Origin: Candidatus Acidiferrales bacterium
GTDB lineage: Bacteria; Acidobacteriota; Terriglobia; Acidiferrales; UBA7541
NCBI GenBank assembly: GCA_955651735.1
Contig: CATPAM010000127.1
Span: forward strand, 1 to 5,402
Direction: 5' to 3'
DNA length: 5,402 bases
Part shown: in pieces, positions 1-5,402 of the stretch
Layout of the letters: every line of letters begins with the position of its first letter
How positions within the stretch are numbered: the stretch's first letter is position 1
Made by a program: the position numbers and the translations under genes
The notes under the pieces: generated by a model
The model's input: the letters and a program-made list of their open reading frames with translations, nothing else
Database searches by the model: none
What the model was told of the DNA's origin: nothing

Positions 1-4
1 GGGG

Positions 5-808
5 ATGATGCTTCGATGCGGAAGAGTTTGTGGCGTCGCCGGGCTGCTGCTTGCGCTCATCGCAAGCAGCGGAAGTGCATTAAGTCAAGATAAGCCGGAC
101 GCTTCGACGCCGAAGACATCTCCATCCCAGTCTCCAGCGGTAAGTAACCAGAATCCGCCTGCCTCGTCTGACCCCAACGCGCCACAGGACGATAATCCCA
201 AGCGCATCCTGGGCATCATCCCAAATTTTCAGACCACGAACGACACTCCGGCGGTGCAAGAGCCCCTCACGGTAAAAGAGAAGTATGTGCTCGCCTACCA
301 CCAATCCGTGGATTTCAGCGCGCACATTGGCAATGCATTTCAAGCGGCGCTACAGCAGGCCAGCAACGGACAGCCTCACTATGGGCAGGGCTGGGGGCCC
401 TACGCACAGCGGTTTGGCGCCGGGGAAGCGGACCAGTTTACGTCCGCGTTCTTTATCTTTGGTTTCCTGCCCCACATTTTGCACGACGATCCGCGCTACT
501 TTCGCAAGGCCAAGGGTCCGATCTGGAGCCGTATTCAATATGCGGCCACGCGGACGGTGATCTCGCGCAAGGATTCCGGCGACCCAACTTTCAATACTCC
601 GCAAGTGTTAGGTCAACTTTTGCAGCAGGGAATTTCGACTTCCTATTATCCGGCACAGGATCGGTCGGTAAGTGCCGTCTTTCAGAATTGGGGCATCAAC
701 CTTGCTTACACCAGCGCCTATAACGTCCTCAAGGAGTTTTATCCAGATTTTCTGCGCATTGTGTTCCACCGCCACAAGGAACAGGCTACCAGCGCACCCG
801 CAAGCTAA
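5..808 (+). CDS. Secreted conserved protein of unknown function
   Basis: The 267-residue product begins with a clear Sec signal peptide: Arg at 4 and 7, a hydrophobic core at about residues 8-20, and a likely cleavage after ALS (25-27) before QDK. Residues 29-65 form a Pro/Ser/Gln/Asn-rich, probably disordered linker. A compact domain follows with recognisable blocks: RILGIIPNFQTTN (67-79), LTVKEKY (88-94), GQGWGPYAQRFGAG (127-140), DDPRYFRK (161-168), and YYPAQDR followed by WGINLAYTSAYN (214-240), ending in KEFYPD. I associate this block order with an uncharacterised exported family common in Acidobacteriota; no function is known to me. The aromatic stretch at 147-157 (SAFFIFGFLPH) could be membrane-associated. 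The gene lies only four bases from the left edge, so its Shine-Dalgarno is not visible. The adjacent ATG at 8 is an equally possible start, and an upstream start cannot be excluded, although the signal peptide fits this N-terminus. It converges on the aldolase gene. Confidence 0.85.
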   Translation: MMLRCGRVCGVAGLLLALIASSGSALSQDKPDASTPKTSPSQSPAVSNQNPPASSDPNAPQDDNPKRILGIIPNFQTTNDTPAVQEPLTVKEKYVLAYHQSVDFSAHIGNAFQAALQQASNGQPHYGQGWGPYAQRFGAGEADQFTSAFFIFGFLPHILHDDPRYFRKAKGPIWSRIQYAATRTVISRKDSGDPTFNTPQVLGQLLQQGISTSYYPAQDRSVSAVFQNWGINLAYTSAYNVLKEFYPDFLRIVFHRHKEQATSAPAS

Positions 809-820
809 ACGTTCTTGCGG
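798..820. repeat. Inverted repeat at the convergent gene ends
   Basis: CCGCAAG (798-804) is perfectly complementary in inverted orientation to CTTGCGG (814-820). This gives a 7-bp stem with a 9-nt loop that contains the TAA stop of the upstream gene. The remaining gap up to the converging aldolase gene (to 857) shows nothing else. The hairpin could act as a bidirectional transcript end, but there is no T-run on either side, so it does not meet the criteria of a canonical intrinsic terminator. Chance occurrence is possible. Confidence 0.25.
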
Positions 821-857
821 CCAACTACTTGACGAGATGTTGAAAGTGCCTGAAATC

Positions 858-1520
858 CTAAAGCGCGGCGGCTCGACGGCTGCGAGCGGTTCGCACGAAG
901 TTGAGAAAGCGATGCGCCAGTTCGCGAATTCGCCCTTCCTGCCGGCTCTGCACTGCTTCCTGGGGAATTAGCTCGCGTCCGATGCCAATCGCGACCGCTC
1001 CCGCCAAAATGAAGTTGGCTGCGGTTTGCTGGTTCACGCCTCCCGCGGCGATCAAGGGAATTTTGGGAAAAGGCCCCTTTAAGGCGCGGATGTAACTGTC
1101 GCCGCCGACTTGCGCGCACGGAAAGACCTTCACGAAATCCGACCCAGCTTTCCATGCGGTGACGATTTCCGTTGGCGTGAGGGCGCCCGCCATCATGGCC
1201 AAATCTCTTTGCTTGGCGAATTCCACGACCGCCAAATCAAGTCCCGGGCAGGTCAGAAATCGTACACCAGCATCCACGCAGAGGCGCGCAGTTTCAAGGT
1301 CTAGCACGGTCCCCGCGCCGACGATCACATCCGGAAGGTTTTTCACCAGGTGCGAAATCACCTCGATGGCGCCTGGCACGGTCATGGTTATTTCTACGAT
1401 GGGAATGCCGCCACGAGCAACCACCTCCGCAGCGAAAAGTGCGTCTTCGGGGGAAGAAGTGCGGACCGCGGGAACGATTCCGATTTCCTCAATCTTGGCG
1501 CAGACCTCATTCTTGTCCAA
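858..1520 (-). CDS. eda: KDPG/KHG-family aldolase (2-keto-3-deoxy-6-phosphogluconate aldolase-like)
   Basis: The 220-residue product has the class I aldolase TIM-barrel of the KDPG/KHG family at the usual length (about 200-220). In order it shows VPAVR (16-20), VEITMT with the catalytic-type Glu43, VGAGTVL (67-73), FLTCPGLD (88-95), AGALTPTE (111-118), FVKVFP with Schiff-base Lys131, AAGGV (158-162) and an AIGIG phosphate-site loop (177-181). The family splits KDPG into pyruvate and glyceraldehyde-3-phosphate (Entner-Doudoroff and uronate catabolism); relatives act on 4-hydroxy-2-oxoglutarate or phosphogalactonate. The start is TTG at 1520, chosen because GAAGGAG lies 5 nt upstream and family homology begins immediately. 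Compared with E. coli Eda as I recall it, Arg49 aligns with Thr47 and the PTGG motif reads AAGG, so the exact substrate is uncertain. No dehydratase or KDG kinase gene is adjacent, and the gene appears monocistronic within the window. The C-terminal tail (207-220) is Arg/Ala-rich. Confidence 0.93.
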   Translation of the reverse strand: MDKNEVCAKIEEIGIVPAVRTSSPEDALFAAEVVARGGIPIVEITMTVPGAIEVISHLVKNLPDVIVGAGTVLDLETARLCVDAGVRFLTCPGLDLAVVEFAKQRDLAMMAGALTPTEIVTAWKAGSDFVKVFPCAQVGGDSYIRALKGPFPKIPLIAAGGVNQQTAANFILAGAVAIGIGRELIPQEAVQSRQEGRIRELAHRFLNFVRTARSRRAAAL

Positions 1521-1697
1521 CTGGTCTCCTTCGGGATGCTGCTGGCGAGCGTTCCGAGCGTGAATTCATTCGCATCTAAATCTGCGCACAAAACTGCGGG
1601 TTCCTCGCTGTGGATGATATCCTTTACAATGAACAGGAATGCAGGTCAAGAGCACGCGTTTGCGTCAAACCCTGCGAGCATTGCGGATCTGGATTCT
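1521..1697. other. Divergent intergenic region between aldolase and VCBS gene
   Basis: These 177 bases separate two divergently transcribed genes and must hold the aldolase ribosome-binding site and probably promoters for both directions. On the plus strand TACAAT (1625-1630) matches five of six bases of a sigma-70 -10 box and would give a leader of about 60 nt for the downstream gene. No convincing -35 box stands 16-18 nt before it. On the minus strand I found no box pair worth naming. The plus frame of the downstream gene stays open through this region, with an ATG at 1629, but that stretch has no recognisable protein features. Confidence 0.4.
1526..1532 (-). promoter_or_regulatory. Shine-Dalgarno of the aldolase gene
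   Basis: Read on the minus strand, GAAGGAG is followed by the 5-nt spacer ACCAG and then TTG (1520-1518). This near-consensus site decides the unusual TTG start; no ATG stands at this N-terminus. Confidence 0.75.
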
Positions 1698-2348
1698 ATG
1701 AGAGTGCGGGTTCATCGGAGTTTTGTTCGGCAAGCCGCCTTCTGCGTCCTCGCTGTCCTGTGCGGGCTCTTCGCTGTTGCCGGGCGGGGGGCGGCCGTGT
1801 CTGTTCTCTCTGCGCGGGCGGCTACCCATTTTGCCATCGCTGATTTTGACGGAGACAGTCGGCCCGATGTCGCCAGCGTTCACGTCGGTCAAGGCAGCTC
1901 GCGCAGTACGCGCTACTGGATTGCGTTTCACCTGAGCGGGGGCAGCGGGCAGACCGTGGGCATCACGGCGCCCACTGGCGGACTGCAAATCACATCACGC
2001 GACGTAAACGGAGACAGTTTTCCCGATGTCATCGTCACGACGGCGTGGACAAACAAACCCGTCGCCGTTCTACTGAACGATGGTTTTGGAAACTTTACGG
2101 TTTCCAATCCTTCCGAATTTCGGAGTGTCTTCGCAGCTTCCGAAACGTCGTGGAGGTTTGCGGCGGATGAAATCCGGGATGCTGCCGCTGCGCTCCTGCT
2201 TTCCCGCTACGCGTGCGGCGATTGCGGGAGGGTGAGCAGATCTTCGTTGCCCAGAGGACTGACGCGGCTGCTTGCGGCGCGGTCCAACTCTGCGTCACTC
2301 TTGGCTTCCGCTTCACCCTTAACTGGCCGGGCTCCACCTTGTCGATAG
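1698..2348 (+). CDS. Short exported FG-GAP/VCBS-repeat protein
   Basis: From the ATG at 1698 the product has 216 residues. The N-terminus (MRVRVHRSFVRQ, then a hydrophobic run at about 13-29, then GRGAA) is a typical signal peptide with probable cleavage near 33 or 42. Two FG-GAP/VCBS calcium loops follow: DFDGDSRPD (49-57) and DVNGDSFPD (102-110), each leading into a hydrophobic strand. LLNDGFGNF (125-133) is the usual end of such a blade. The last 80 residues are low in recognisable motifs, with a CGDC pair (173-176) and RAPP (211-214) near the end. FG-GAP proteins are extracellular and usually form seven-bladed propellers with many more repeats; this one is too small to close one alone. 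The frame is open further upstream (ATG at 1629), but 1698 places the signal peptide at the N-terminus. The Shine-Dalgarno is weak (GGA at 1691). It ends 131 nt before the efflux channel gene on the same strand. Function unknown. Confidence 0.75.
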   Translation: MRVRVHRSFVRQAAFCVLAVLCGLFAVAGRGAAVSVLSARAATHFAIADFDGDSRPDVASVHVGQGSSRSTRYWIAFHLSGGSGQTVGITAPTGGLQITSRDVNGDSFPDVIVTTAWTNKPVAVLLNDGFGNFTVSNPSEFRSVFAASETSWRFAADEIRDAAAALLLSRYACGDCGRVSRSSLPRGLTRLLAARSNSASLLASASPLTGRAPPCR

Positions 2349-2349
2349 C

Positions 2350-2361
2350 GTTGTTCACAAC
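2350..2361. promoter_or_regulatory. Short palindrome, possible operator
   Basis: GTTGTTCACAAC is a perfect inverted repeat with 5-bp arms around a TC centre. It begins two bases after the stop codon of the VCBS gene and overlaps the possible -35 box of the efflux operon. The position suits a repressor or activator site. The arms are short, no regulator gene lies in the window, and I cannot match it to a known metal-regulator box. Confidence 0.25.
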
Positions 2362-2469
2362 CAATTAACAAATTAAGAAAATAGTGGGCTTGGCGGCGGC
2401 GCAAGTGTCCACCGACGCGCTCACCCTGGCTTCACACAAAAATATTCCGTTTCCTTTATCACGGCACTT

Positions 2470-2475
2470 GGGAGG
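2470..2475 (+). promoter_or_regulatory. Shine-Dalgarno deciding the channel-gene start
   Basis: GGGAGG lies 4 nt before ATG 2480. It supports this start over the in-frame GTG at 2384, which has no comparable site. Confidence 0.7.
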
Positions 2476-2479
2476 TTTC

Positions 2480-3754
2480 ATGAAGGGGTTATCGAGGCGC
2501 CTGGGGTTTGGGCTCTTCCTGGCTGCGGTTTCCGCGCGAAGCGCTTGGGCGCAAAAAGCGATGACGTGGCAGGAGATTCGAGACAAGTTCGAGGCAGCGA
2601 ACCCGTCGTTGCGCGCGGGCCAGATCGGCGTGGATGAGTCCCGAGCGCAGGAAATCACCGCGTTTCTTCGTCCCAATCCGAATTTCACTCTGGCGACGGA
2701 CGGGACTCAAATCGCGCCCTACAAAGGAGTCTGGCAGCCGTTCACCGGCACTCAGTTCTCACCCAACCTTAGCTATCTGCACGAACGGCAGCACAAACGG
2801 GAATTGCGGCTGGAGAGCGCTCAAAAGGCGACGGGAATAGCCATTTCTGGCCAGGCGGACTTGCATAGAACTCTTCTCTTTACTTTGCGCATGGCCTTTA
2901 TTCAAACGCTACAGGAAAAAGCGATCTTTGACCTTGCGAAAGAAAATCTTTCGTATTACGACCATCTTCTGGACGTGAATAGCGAGCGCTACAAAGCGGG
3001 GGCAATCGCGCAGGTGGATTTGGACCGTCTGGAATTGCAGCGGGTGCAGTACGAGTCGGATTTACAAACCGCGGAAGTGAATCTGCGAACGGCGAAGATT
3101 CAGCTTCTTGCGCTATTGAACGACCGCACCCCGGTGGGACAATTCGACATCACGGGCCCGTACGATTTTTCGACGCAAATTGCTTCGCTAGAGGAGGTCC
3201 GGCAGATGGCATTGGATACGCGGCCGGATCTAAAGGCGGCTGTTGAAGCCATAGACAAAGCCCAAACCGATCACAAGCTCGCTGTTGCGAATGGCTCAAC
3301 TGATCCGACCTTTAGCGCGTGGTATACGTACAATCCCTCGTTCAACAACCCATTTGCGCACCAAACGGTCGGCGCCAATGTCAGCATCCCCCTCCGCATC
3401 TTCGACCGGAATCAAGGGGAGAAGAAGCGCACGGAACTGGACATCGACCGGAACGAGAAACTGATGGAGGCGACGCGAGCGCAAGTCTTCAGTGATGTGG
3501 ATTCCGCGTACGCTACGGTCAACAGCACGGTGATCCTGCTGCAACTCTATAAAGGCAGGTATTTGCAACAGGCATCGAGGATACGCGACACCATTGCGTT
3601 TTCATATGAACACGGCGCCGCATCCCTCCTCGATTTTCTGAATGCGCAGGCCGACTACCGGAGCGTTCAGGTGAACTACCTGAACTTGGTTGCTTCCTAT
3701 CTGAACGCCGCAAGTCAACTGAATCTTGCCGCAGGACGCGAGGTCATCCCATGA
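2480..3754 (+). CDS. TolC/CusC-type outer-membrane efflux channel protein
   Basis: The 424-residue product is an outer-membrane factor of the TolC/OEP family, the trimeric channel of a tripartite pump. The N-terminus MKGLSRR, hydrophobic core and AWA (22-24) before Gln25 form a signal peptide I site, with no lipobox cysteine, unlike many CusC/OprM proteins. The two structural repeats of the family are visible: RYKAGAIAQVDLDRLELQ (170-187), then RPDLKAA (248-254), and SYEHGAASLLDFLNAQ (375-390). PLRIFDRNQGE (304-314) marks the strand-to-helix turn before the second helical half. Long amphipathic helices lie at about 105-215 and 312-415. The start is ATG 2480 because GGGAGG (2470-2475) precedes it by 4 nt and it puts the signal peptide first; an in-frame GTG at 2384 would bury it. 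The stop overlaps the adaptor start as ATGA, indicating translational coupling. Confidence 0.93.
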   Translation: MKGLSRRLGFGLFLAAVSARSAWAQKAMTWQEIRDKFEAANPSLRAGQIGVDESRAQEITAFLRPNPNFTLATDGTQIAPYKGVWQPFTGTQFSPNLSYLHERQHKRELRLESAQKATGIAISGQADLHRTLLFTLRMAFIQTLQEKAIFDLAKENLSYYDHLLDVNSERYKAGAIAQVDLDRLELQRVQYESDLQTAEVNLRTAKIQLLALLNDRTPVGQFDITGPYDFSTQIASLEEVRQMALDTRPDLKAAVEAIDKAQTDHKLAVANGSTDPTFSAWYTYNPSFNNPFAHQTVGANVSIPLRIFDRNQGEKKRTELDIDRNEKLMEATRAQVFSDVDSAYATVNSTVILLQLYKGRYLQQASRIRDTIAFSYEHGAASLLDFLNAQADYRSVQVNYLNLVASYLNAASQLNLAAGREVIP

Positions 3755-4884
3755 AACCCGCCAACCTGGCGACGATGGCCGCGTTTTTTGCCGCGAGCTT
3801 TTTCCTGGTGGCTTGCAGCGGCGGCAAAGCGGATCCGAAGGCGGAGGCGCCGCCAACACCTACGGTCGAGCATGAGCAGGACCTGAATGTGGTACAGGTG
3901 GATCATCCGGAGCAGTTTCCGCTGGTCGCGGCGGTGGCGTATGAGGCCACATCCCAGTTGAACGCAACCGGAACCGTCAGTCCGGACATCTCCCGCAGCG
4001 TGCCTGTCATTTCGATTGCCACTGGCCGCGTAGTGGAAATCAAAGCGCGGCTCGGAGACACGGTGAAAAAAGGTCAACTCCTCCTGCGCGTGCAGAGCGC
4101 GGACGTGTCCGGGGCCTTTTCCGACTATCGAAAGGCAATGGCCGACGAGAAGCTCGCAAAAATACAATTCGACCGCGCCAAGCTGCTCTACGACAAGGGC
4201 GCTATCTCTCTGAACGATTTCCAGACCGCGGAAGATGTCGAGAACAAGGCCCAGGTCGACGTGGAGAACACCACCGAGCGGCTTCGCGTCCTCGGCGGCA
4301 GCATCGCTCATCCTGCCGCAATTGTTGACATTGTCGCTCCAGTTTCCGGCGTGATTACCGACCAGCAGGTCACCAATGCTGCGGGTGTTGCCGGGCTGGG
4401 CTCGCCCAACCCATTCACCATTTCGGATTTGTCCAACGTGTGGATTCTTTGCGACGTCTACGAAAACGATCTAGCTAACGTTCACCTAGGCGAAAGCGCG
4501 GAAATCCGCCTGAACGCCTATCCCGACAAGGTATTCACCGGACGCATCAGCAACGTGGCGCCGGTGCTCGATCCGACGCTGCGCACCGCTAAAGTGCGCA
4601 TCGAAGTACGTAATCCGGGAATCATGCGCGTCGGCATGTTCGTCACCGCCACATTCCGCGGGGAGAAAAAAGAAACGCGGGCCGCGGTGCCAGCCGCCGC
4701 CATTTTGCATCTGCACGATCGCGACTGGGTCTACGTTCCGATGGGCAGCAACAAGTTCCGGCGCACAGAAGTCGTTGCAGGGAACGCCTTGCCGGACAAA
4801 ATGCAGGAAATCATTTCGGGCATAAAGCCGGGGCAGCAGGTGGTCAGCAACGCATTGGTATTGCAGAACACCGTGGAGCAATAG
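3751..4884 (+). CDS. RND efflux periplasmic adaptor lipoprotein (CusB/CzcB type)
   Basis: The 377-residue product links an inner-membrane RND pump to the outer-membrane channel. A hydrophobic leader ends in the lipobox LVAC (19-22), so Cys22 is probably lipidated and the protein membrane-anchored in the periplasm. Two half-lipoyl motifs, ATGRVVEIKARLGDTVKKG (90-108) and VAPVSGVITDQQV (195-207), flank a helical hairpin (about 118-185) whose tip shows Arg142, Leu146 and Ser153, the R-x3-L-x6-S pattern known from channel-binding adaptors. A beta-barrel follows (about 227-301, with DPTLRTAKVRIEVRN at 274-288), then the membrane-proximal domain starting at VPAAAIL (313-319). Length is typical. Mature residues 23-60 contain no Met, unlike the copper-binding N-terminus of CusB, but have His41 and His52. 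ATG 3751 overlaps the channel stop by 4 nt, and GAGG (3740-3743) stands 7 nt upstream. The pump gene begins 38 nt downstream. The transported metal is not determinable here. Confidence 0.93.
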   Translation: MKPANLATMAAFFAASFFLVACSGGKADPKAEAPPTPTVEHEQDLNVVQVDHPEQFPLVAAVAYEATSQLNATGTVSPDISRSVPVISIATGRVVEIKARLGDTVKKGQLLLRVQSADVSGAFSDYRKAMADEKLAKIQFDRAKLLYDKGAISLNDFQTAEDVENKAQVDVENTTERLRVLGGSIAHPAAIVDIVAPVSGVITDQQVTNAAGVAGLGSPNPFTISDLSNVWILCDVYENDLANVHLGESAEIRLNAYPDKVFTGRISNVAPVLDPTLRTAKVRIEVRNPGIMRVGMFVTATFRGEKKETRAAVPAAAILHLHDRDWVYVPMGSNKFRRTEVVAGNALPDKMQEIISGIKPGQQVVSNALVLQNTVEQ

Positions 4885-4922
4885 GTGGATCTTCGTCAGA
4901 ACTTTCAAAGGGTACTCCGGTA

Positions 4923-5402
4923 ATGCGCGCGCTCATCGATTTCGCGTTGAACAACCGCCTGATGGTCATAGCGCTTGCGGTCCTCCTGCTGGTGTGGGGT
5001 GCCGTATCGTTTCATAACCTTCCGGTGGAAGCGTATCCGGACGTGGCCAACAACTACGTCCAAATCATCACGCAATGGCCGGGACGAGCCGCAGAAGAAG
5101 TCGAGCAGCAAGTCACTATCCCCATCGAGATTCAGATGAACGGAACGCCGCACCTGACGCACCTTCGCTCCGTTTCGCTCTTCGGGCTATCCAGCGTGAT
5201 GCTCATCTTCGACGACGATTCGATTAACGACTGGAACCGTCAGAAGGTTTTGGAAAGGCTCTCGCAGGTCACCCTGCCGAACGGTTTGCAGCCGCAGATG
5301 GGCACGGACTGGAGTCCGGTAGGCCAGATTTACTGGTACACGCTGAAGAGCACCAACCCGAAGTATGACTTGATGGAACTGAAGTCCATCGAGGATTGGA
5401 CC
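4923..5402 (+). CDS. HME-family RND efflux pump (CusA/CzcA type), 5' part
   Basis: This open frame has no stop before the right edge and covers only the first 160 residues of a protein that normally has about 1,000-1,050. The short cytoplasmic start MRALIDFALNNR is followed by transmembrane helix 1 (about 13-31). The first periplasmic porter segment follows: LPVEAYPDV (33-41), ITQWPGRAAEEVEQQVTIPIE (49-69), SLFGLSSVMLIF (85-96), LERLSQVTLPNGL (110-122), and GQIYWYTL with YDLMELKSIEDW (134-159). The last two blocks match the CusA pattern of an IYEYAL strand followed by DLxxLRxxQDW, and not AcrB-type drug pumps. HME pumps use the proton gradient to export mono- or divalent metal cations. The metal-binding and proton-relay residues lie beyond the window, so copper/silver versus cobalt/zinc/cadmium cannot be decided. 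ATG 4923 is the only start available downstream of the adaptor stop; the nearest purine-rich site, AAAGGG (4907-4912), has a long 10-nt spacer. Confidence 0.93.
   Translation, partial: MRALIDFALNNRLMVIALAVLLLVWGAVSFHNLPVEAYPDVANNYVQIITQWPGRAAEEVEQQVTIPIEIQMNGTPHLTHLRSVSLFGLSSVMLIFDDDSINDWNRQKVLERLSQVTLPNGLQPQMGTDWSPVGQIYWYTLKSTNPKYDLMELKSIEDWT

Larger units (their letters stand above)
2349..2479 (+). promoter_or_regulatory. Leader and probable promoter region of the efflux operon
   Basis: The 131 bases before the channel gene begin with a strikingly AT-rich patch: by hand count 26 of the 33 bases at 2351-2383 are A or T, in otherwise GC-rich surroundings. Within it TTGTTC (2351-2356) and TAAGAA (2374-2379) are spaced by 17 nt, a weak sigma-70-like pair. 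A second weak pair is TTCACA (2431-2436) and TTTATC (2455-2460), but it would leave almost no leader. The patch is the best candidate for the operon promoter; the exact boxes are guesses. Confidence 0.4.

Noticed and set aside
5..808. Possible alternative frames (285-560 plus, 80-343 and 350-604 minus) inside the first gene
   Set aside because: Arg-rich translations without family features; the main frame has signal peptide and conserved blocks.
1350..1697. Upstream extension of the VCBS reading frame over the aldolase 5' end
   Set aside because: The frame is merely open antisense to the aldolase; it encodes no recognisable domain and would bury the signal peptide that starts at 1698.
1665..1988. 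107-codon minus-strand frame opposite the VCBS gene
   Set aside because: No signal, domain or ribosome-binding site; the plus strand has a signal peptide and two calcium loops.
2384..2479. In-frame GTG at 2384 as start of the channel gene
   Set aside because: It would add 32 residues before a complete signal peptide, and the clear Shine-Dalgarno (GGGAGG) serves ATG 2480.
2349..2479. Small metallochaperone (CusF-like) or regulator gene between the VCBS and channel genes
   Set aside because: I looked for a short coding frame in this gap and found none with a start, Shine-Dalgarno and sensible composition.
3715..4311. 198-codon open frame on the minus strand
   Set aside because: It lies wholly opposite the end of the channel gene and the adaptor gene, both strongly supported; its translation shows no domain and looks like a codon-bias shadow.
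4486..4908. 140-codon open frame on the minus strand
   Set aside because: Antisense to the adaptor's barrel and membrane-proximal domains; composition (His/Arg/Val-rich) is that of a shadow frame.
1..5402. tRNA, CRISPR array, insertion sequence or attachment site
   Set aside because: No cloverleaf-like sequence, spaced repeats, transposase fragments or terminal inverted repeats were seen by eye.

Overview
The window most resembles a soil or peat Acidobacteriota (Terriglobia/Koribacter-like) chromosome segment. This is an inference: the base composition is moderately GC-rich, the genes are bacterial, and the first gene and the short FG-GAP/VCBS protein look like secreted families I associate with that phylum. 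No rRNA or marker gene is present to prove it. I see no mobile element, CRISPR array, tRNA or phage signature.

Layout, left to right. (1) Positions 5-808 (+) encode a secreted conserved protein of unknown function with a signal peptide, a Pro/Ser/Gln-rich linker and a conserved C-terminal domain. (2) Positions 858-1520 (-) run convergently and encode a KDPG-aldolase family enzyme (eda-like) with a TTG start behind a good Shine-Dalgarno. (3) A divergent intergenic region (1521-1697) separates it from (4) a small exported protein with two FG-GAP/VCBS calcium-loop repeats (1698-2348, +). (5) After a 131-nt leader with an AT-rich patch and a short palindrome comes a tripartite efflux operon. It consists of a TolC/CusC-type outer-membrane channel (2480-3754), a lipoprotein periplasmic adaptor (3751-4884) and the N-terminal 160 residues of a heavy-metal-efflux (HME) RND pump of the CusA/CzcA family (4923 to the right edge).

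The last three genes should assemble into one export machine spanning both membranes. The channel and adaptor genes overlap by ATGA, and the pump follows after 38 nt. The adaptor carries an R-x3-L-x6-S hairpin-tip signature of the kind that docks onto TolC-type channels. The exported cation cannot be read from this window. The adaptor's mature N-terminus lacks the methionines used for copper in CusB, and the pump's metal-selective transmembrane residues lie outside the window. The aldolase belongs to sugar-acid catabolism and has no pathway partner here.

I do not see a clearly new system. The points most worth following are the two-repeat VCBS protein just upstream of the efflux operon, the substitutions at phosphate-binding positions of the aldolase, and the AT-rich, palindrome-bearing leader of the efflux operon.
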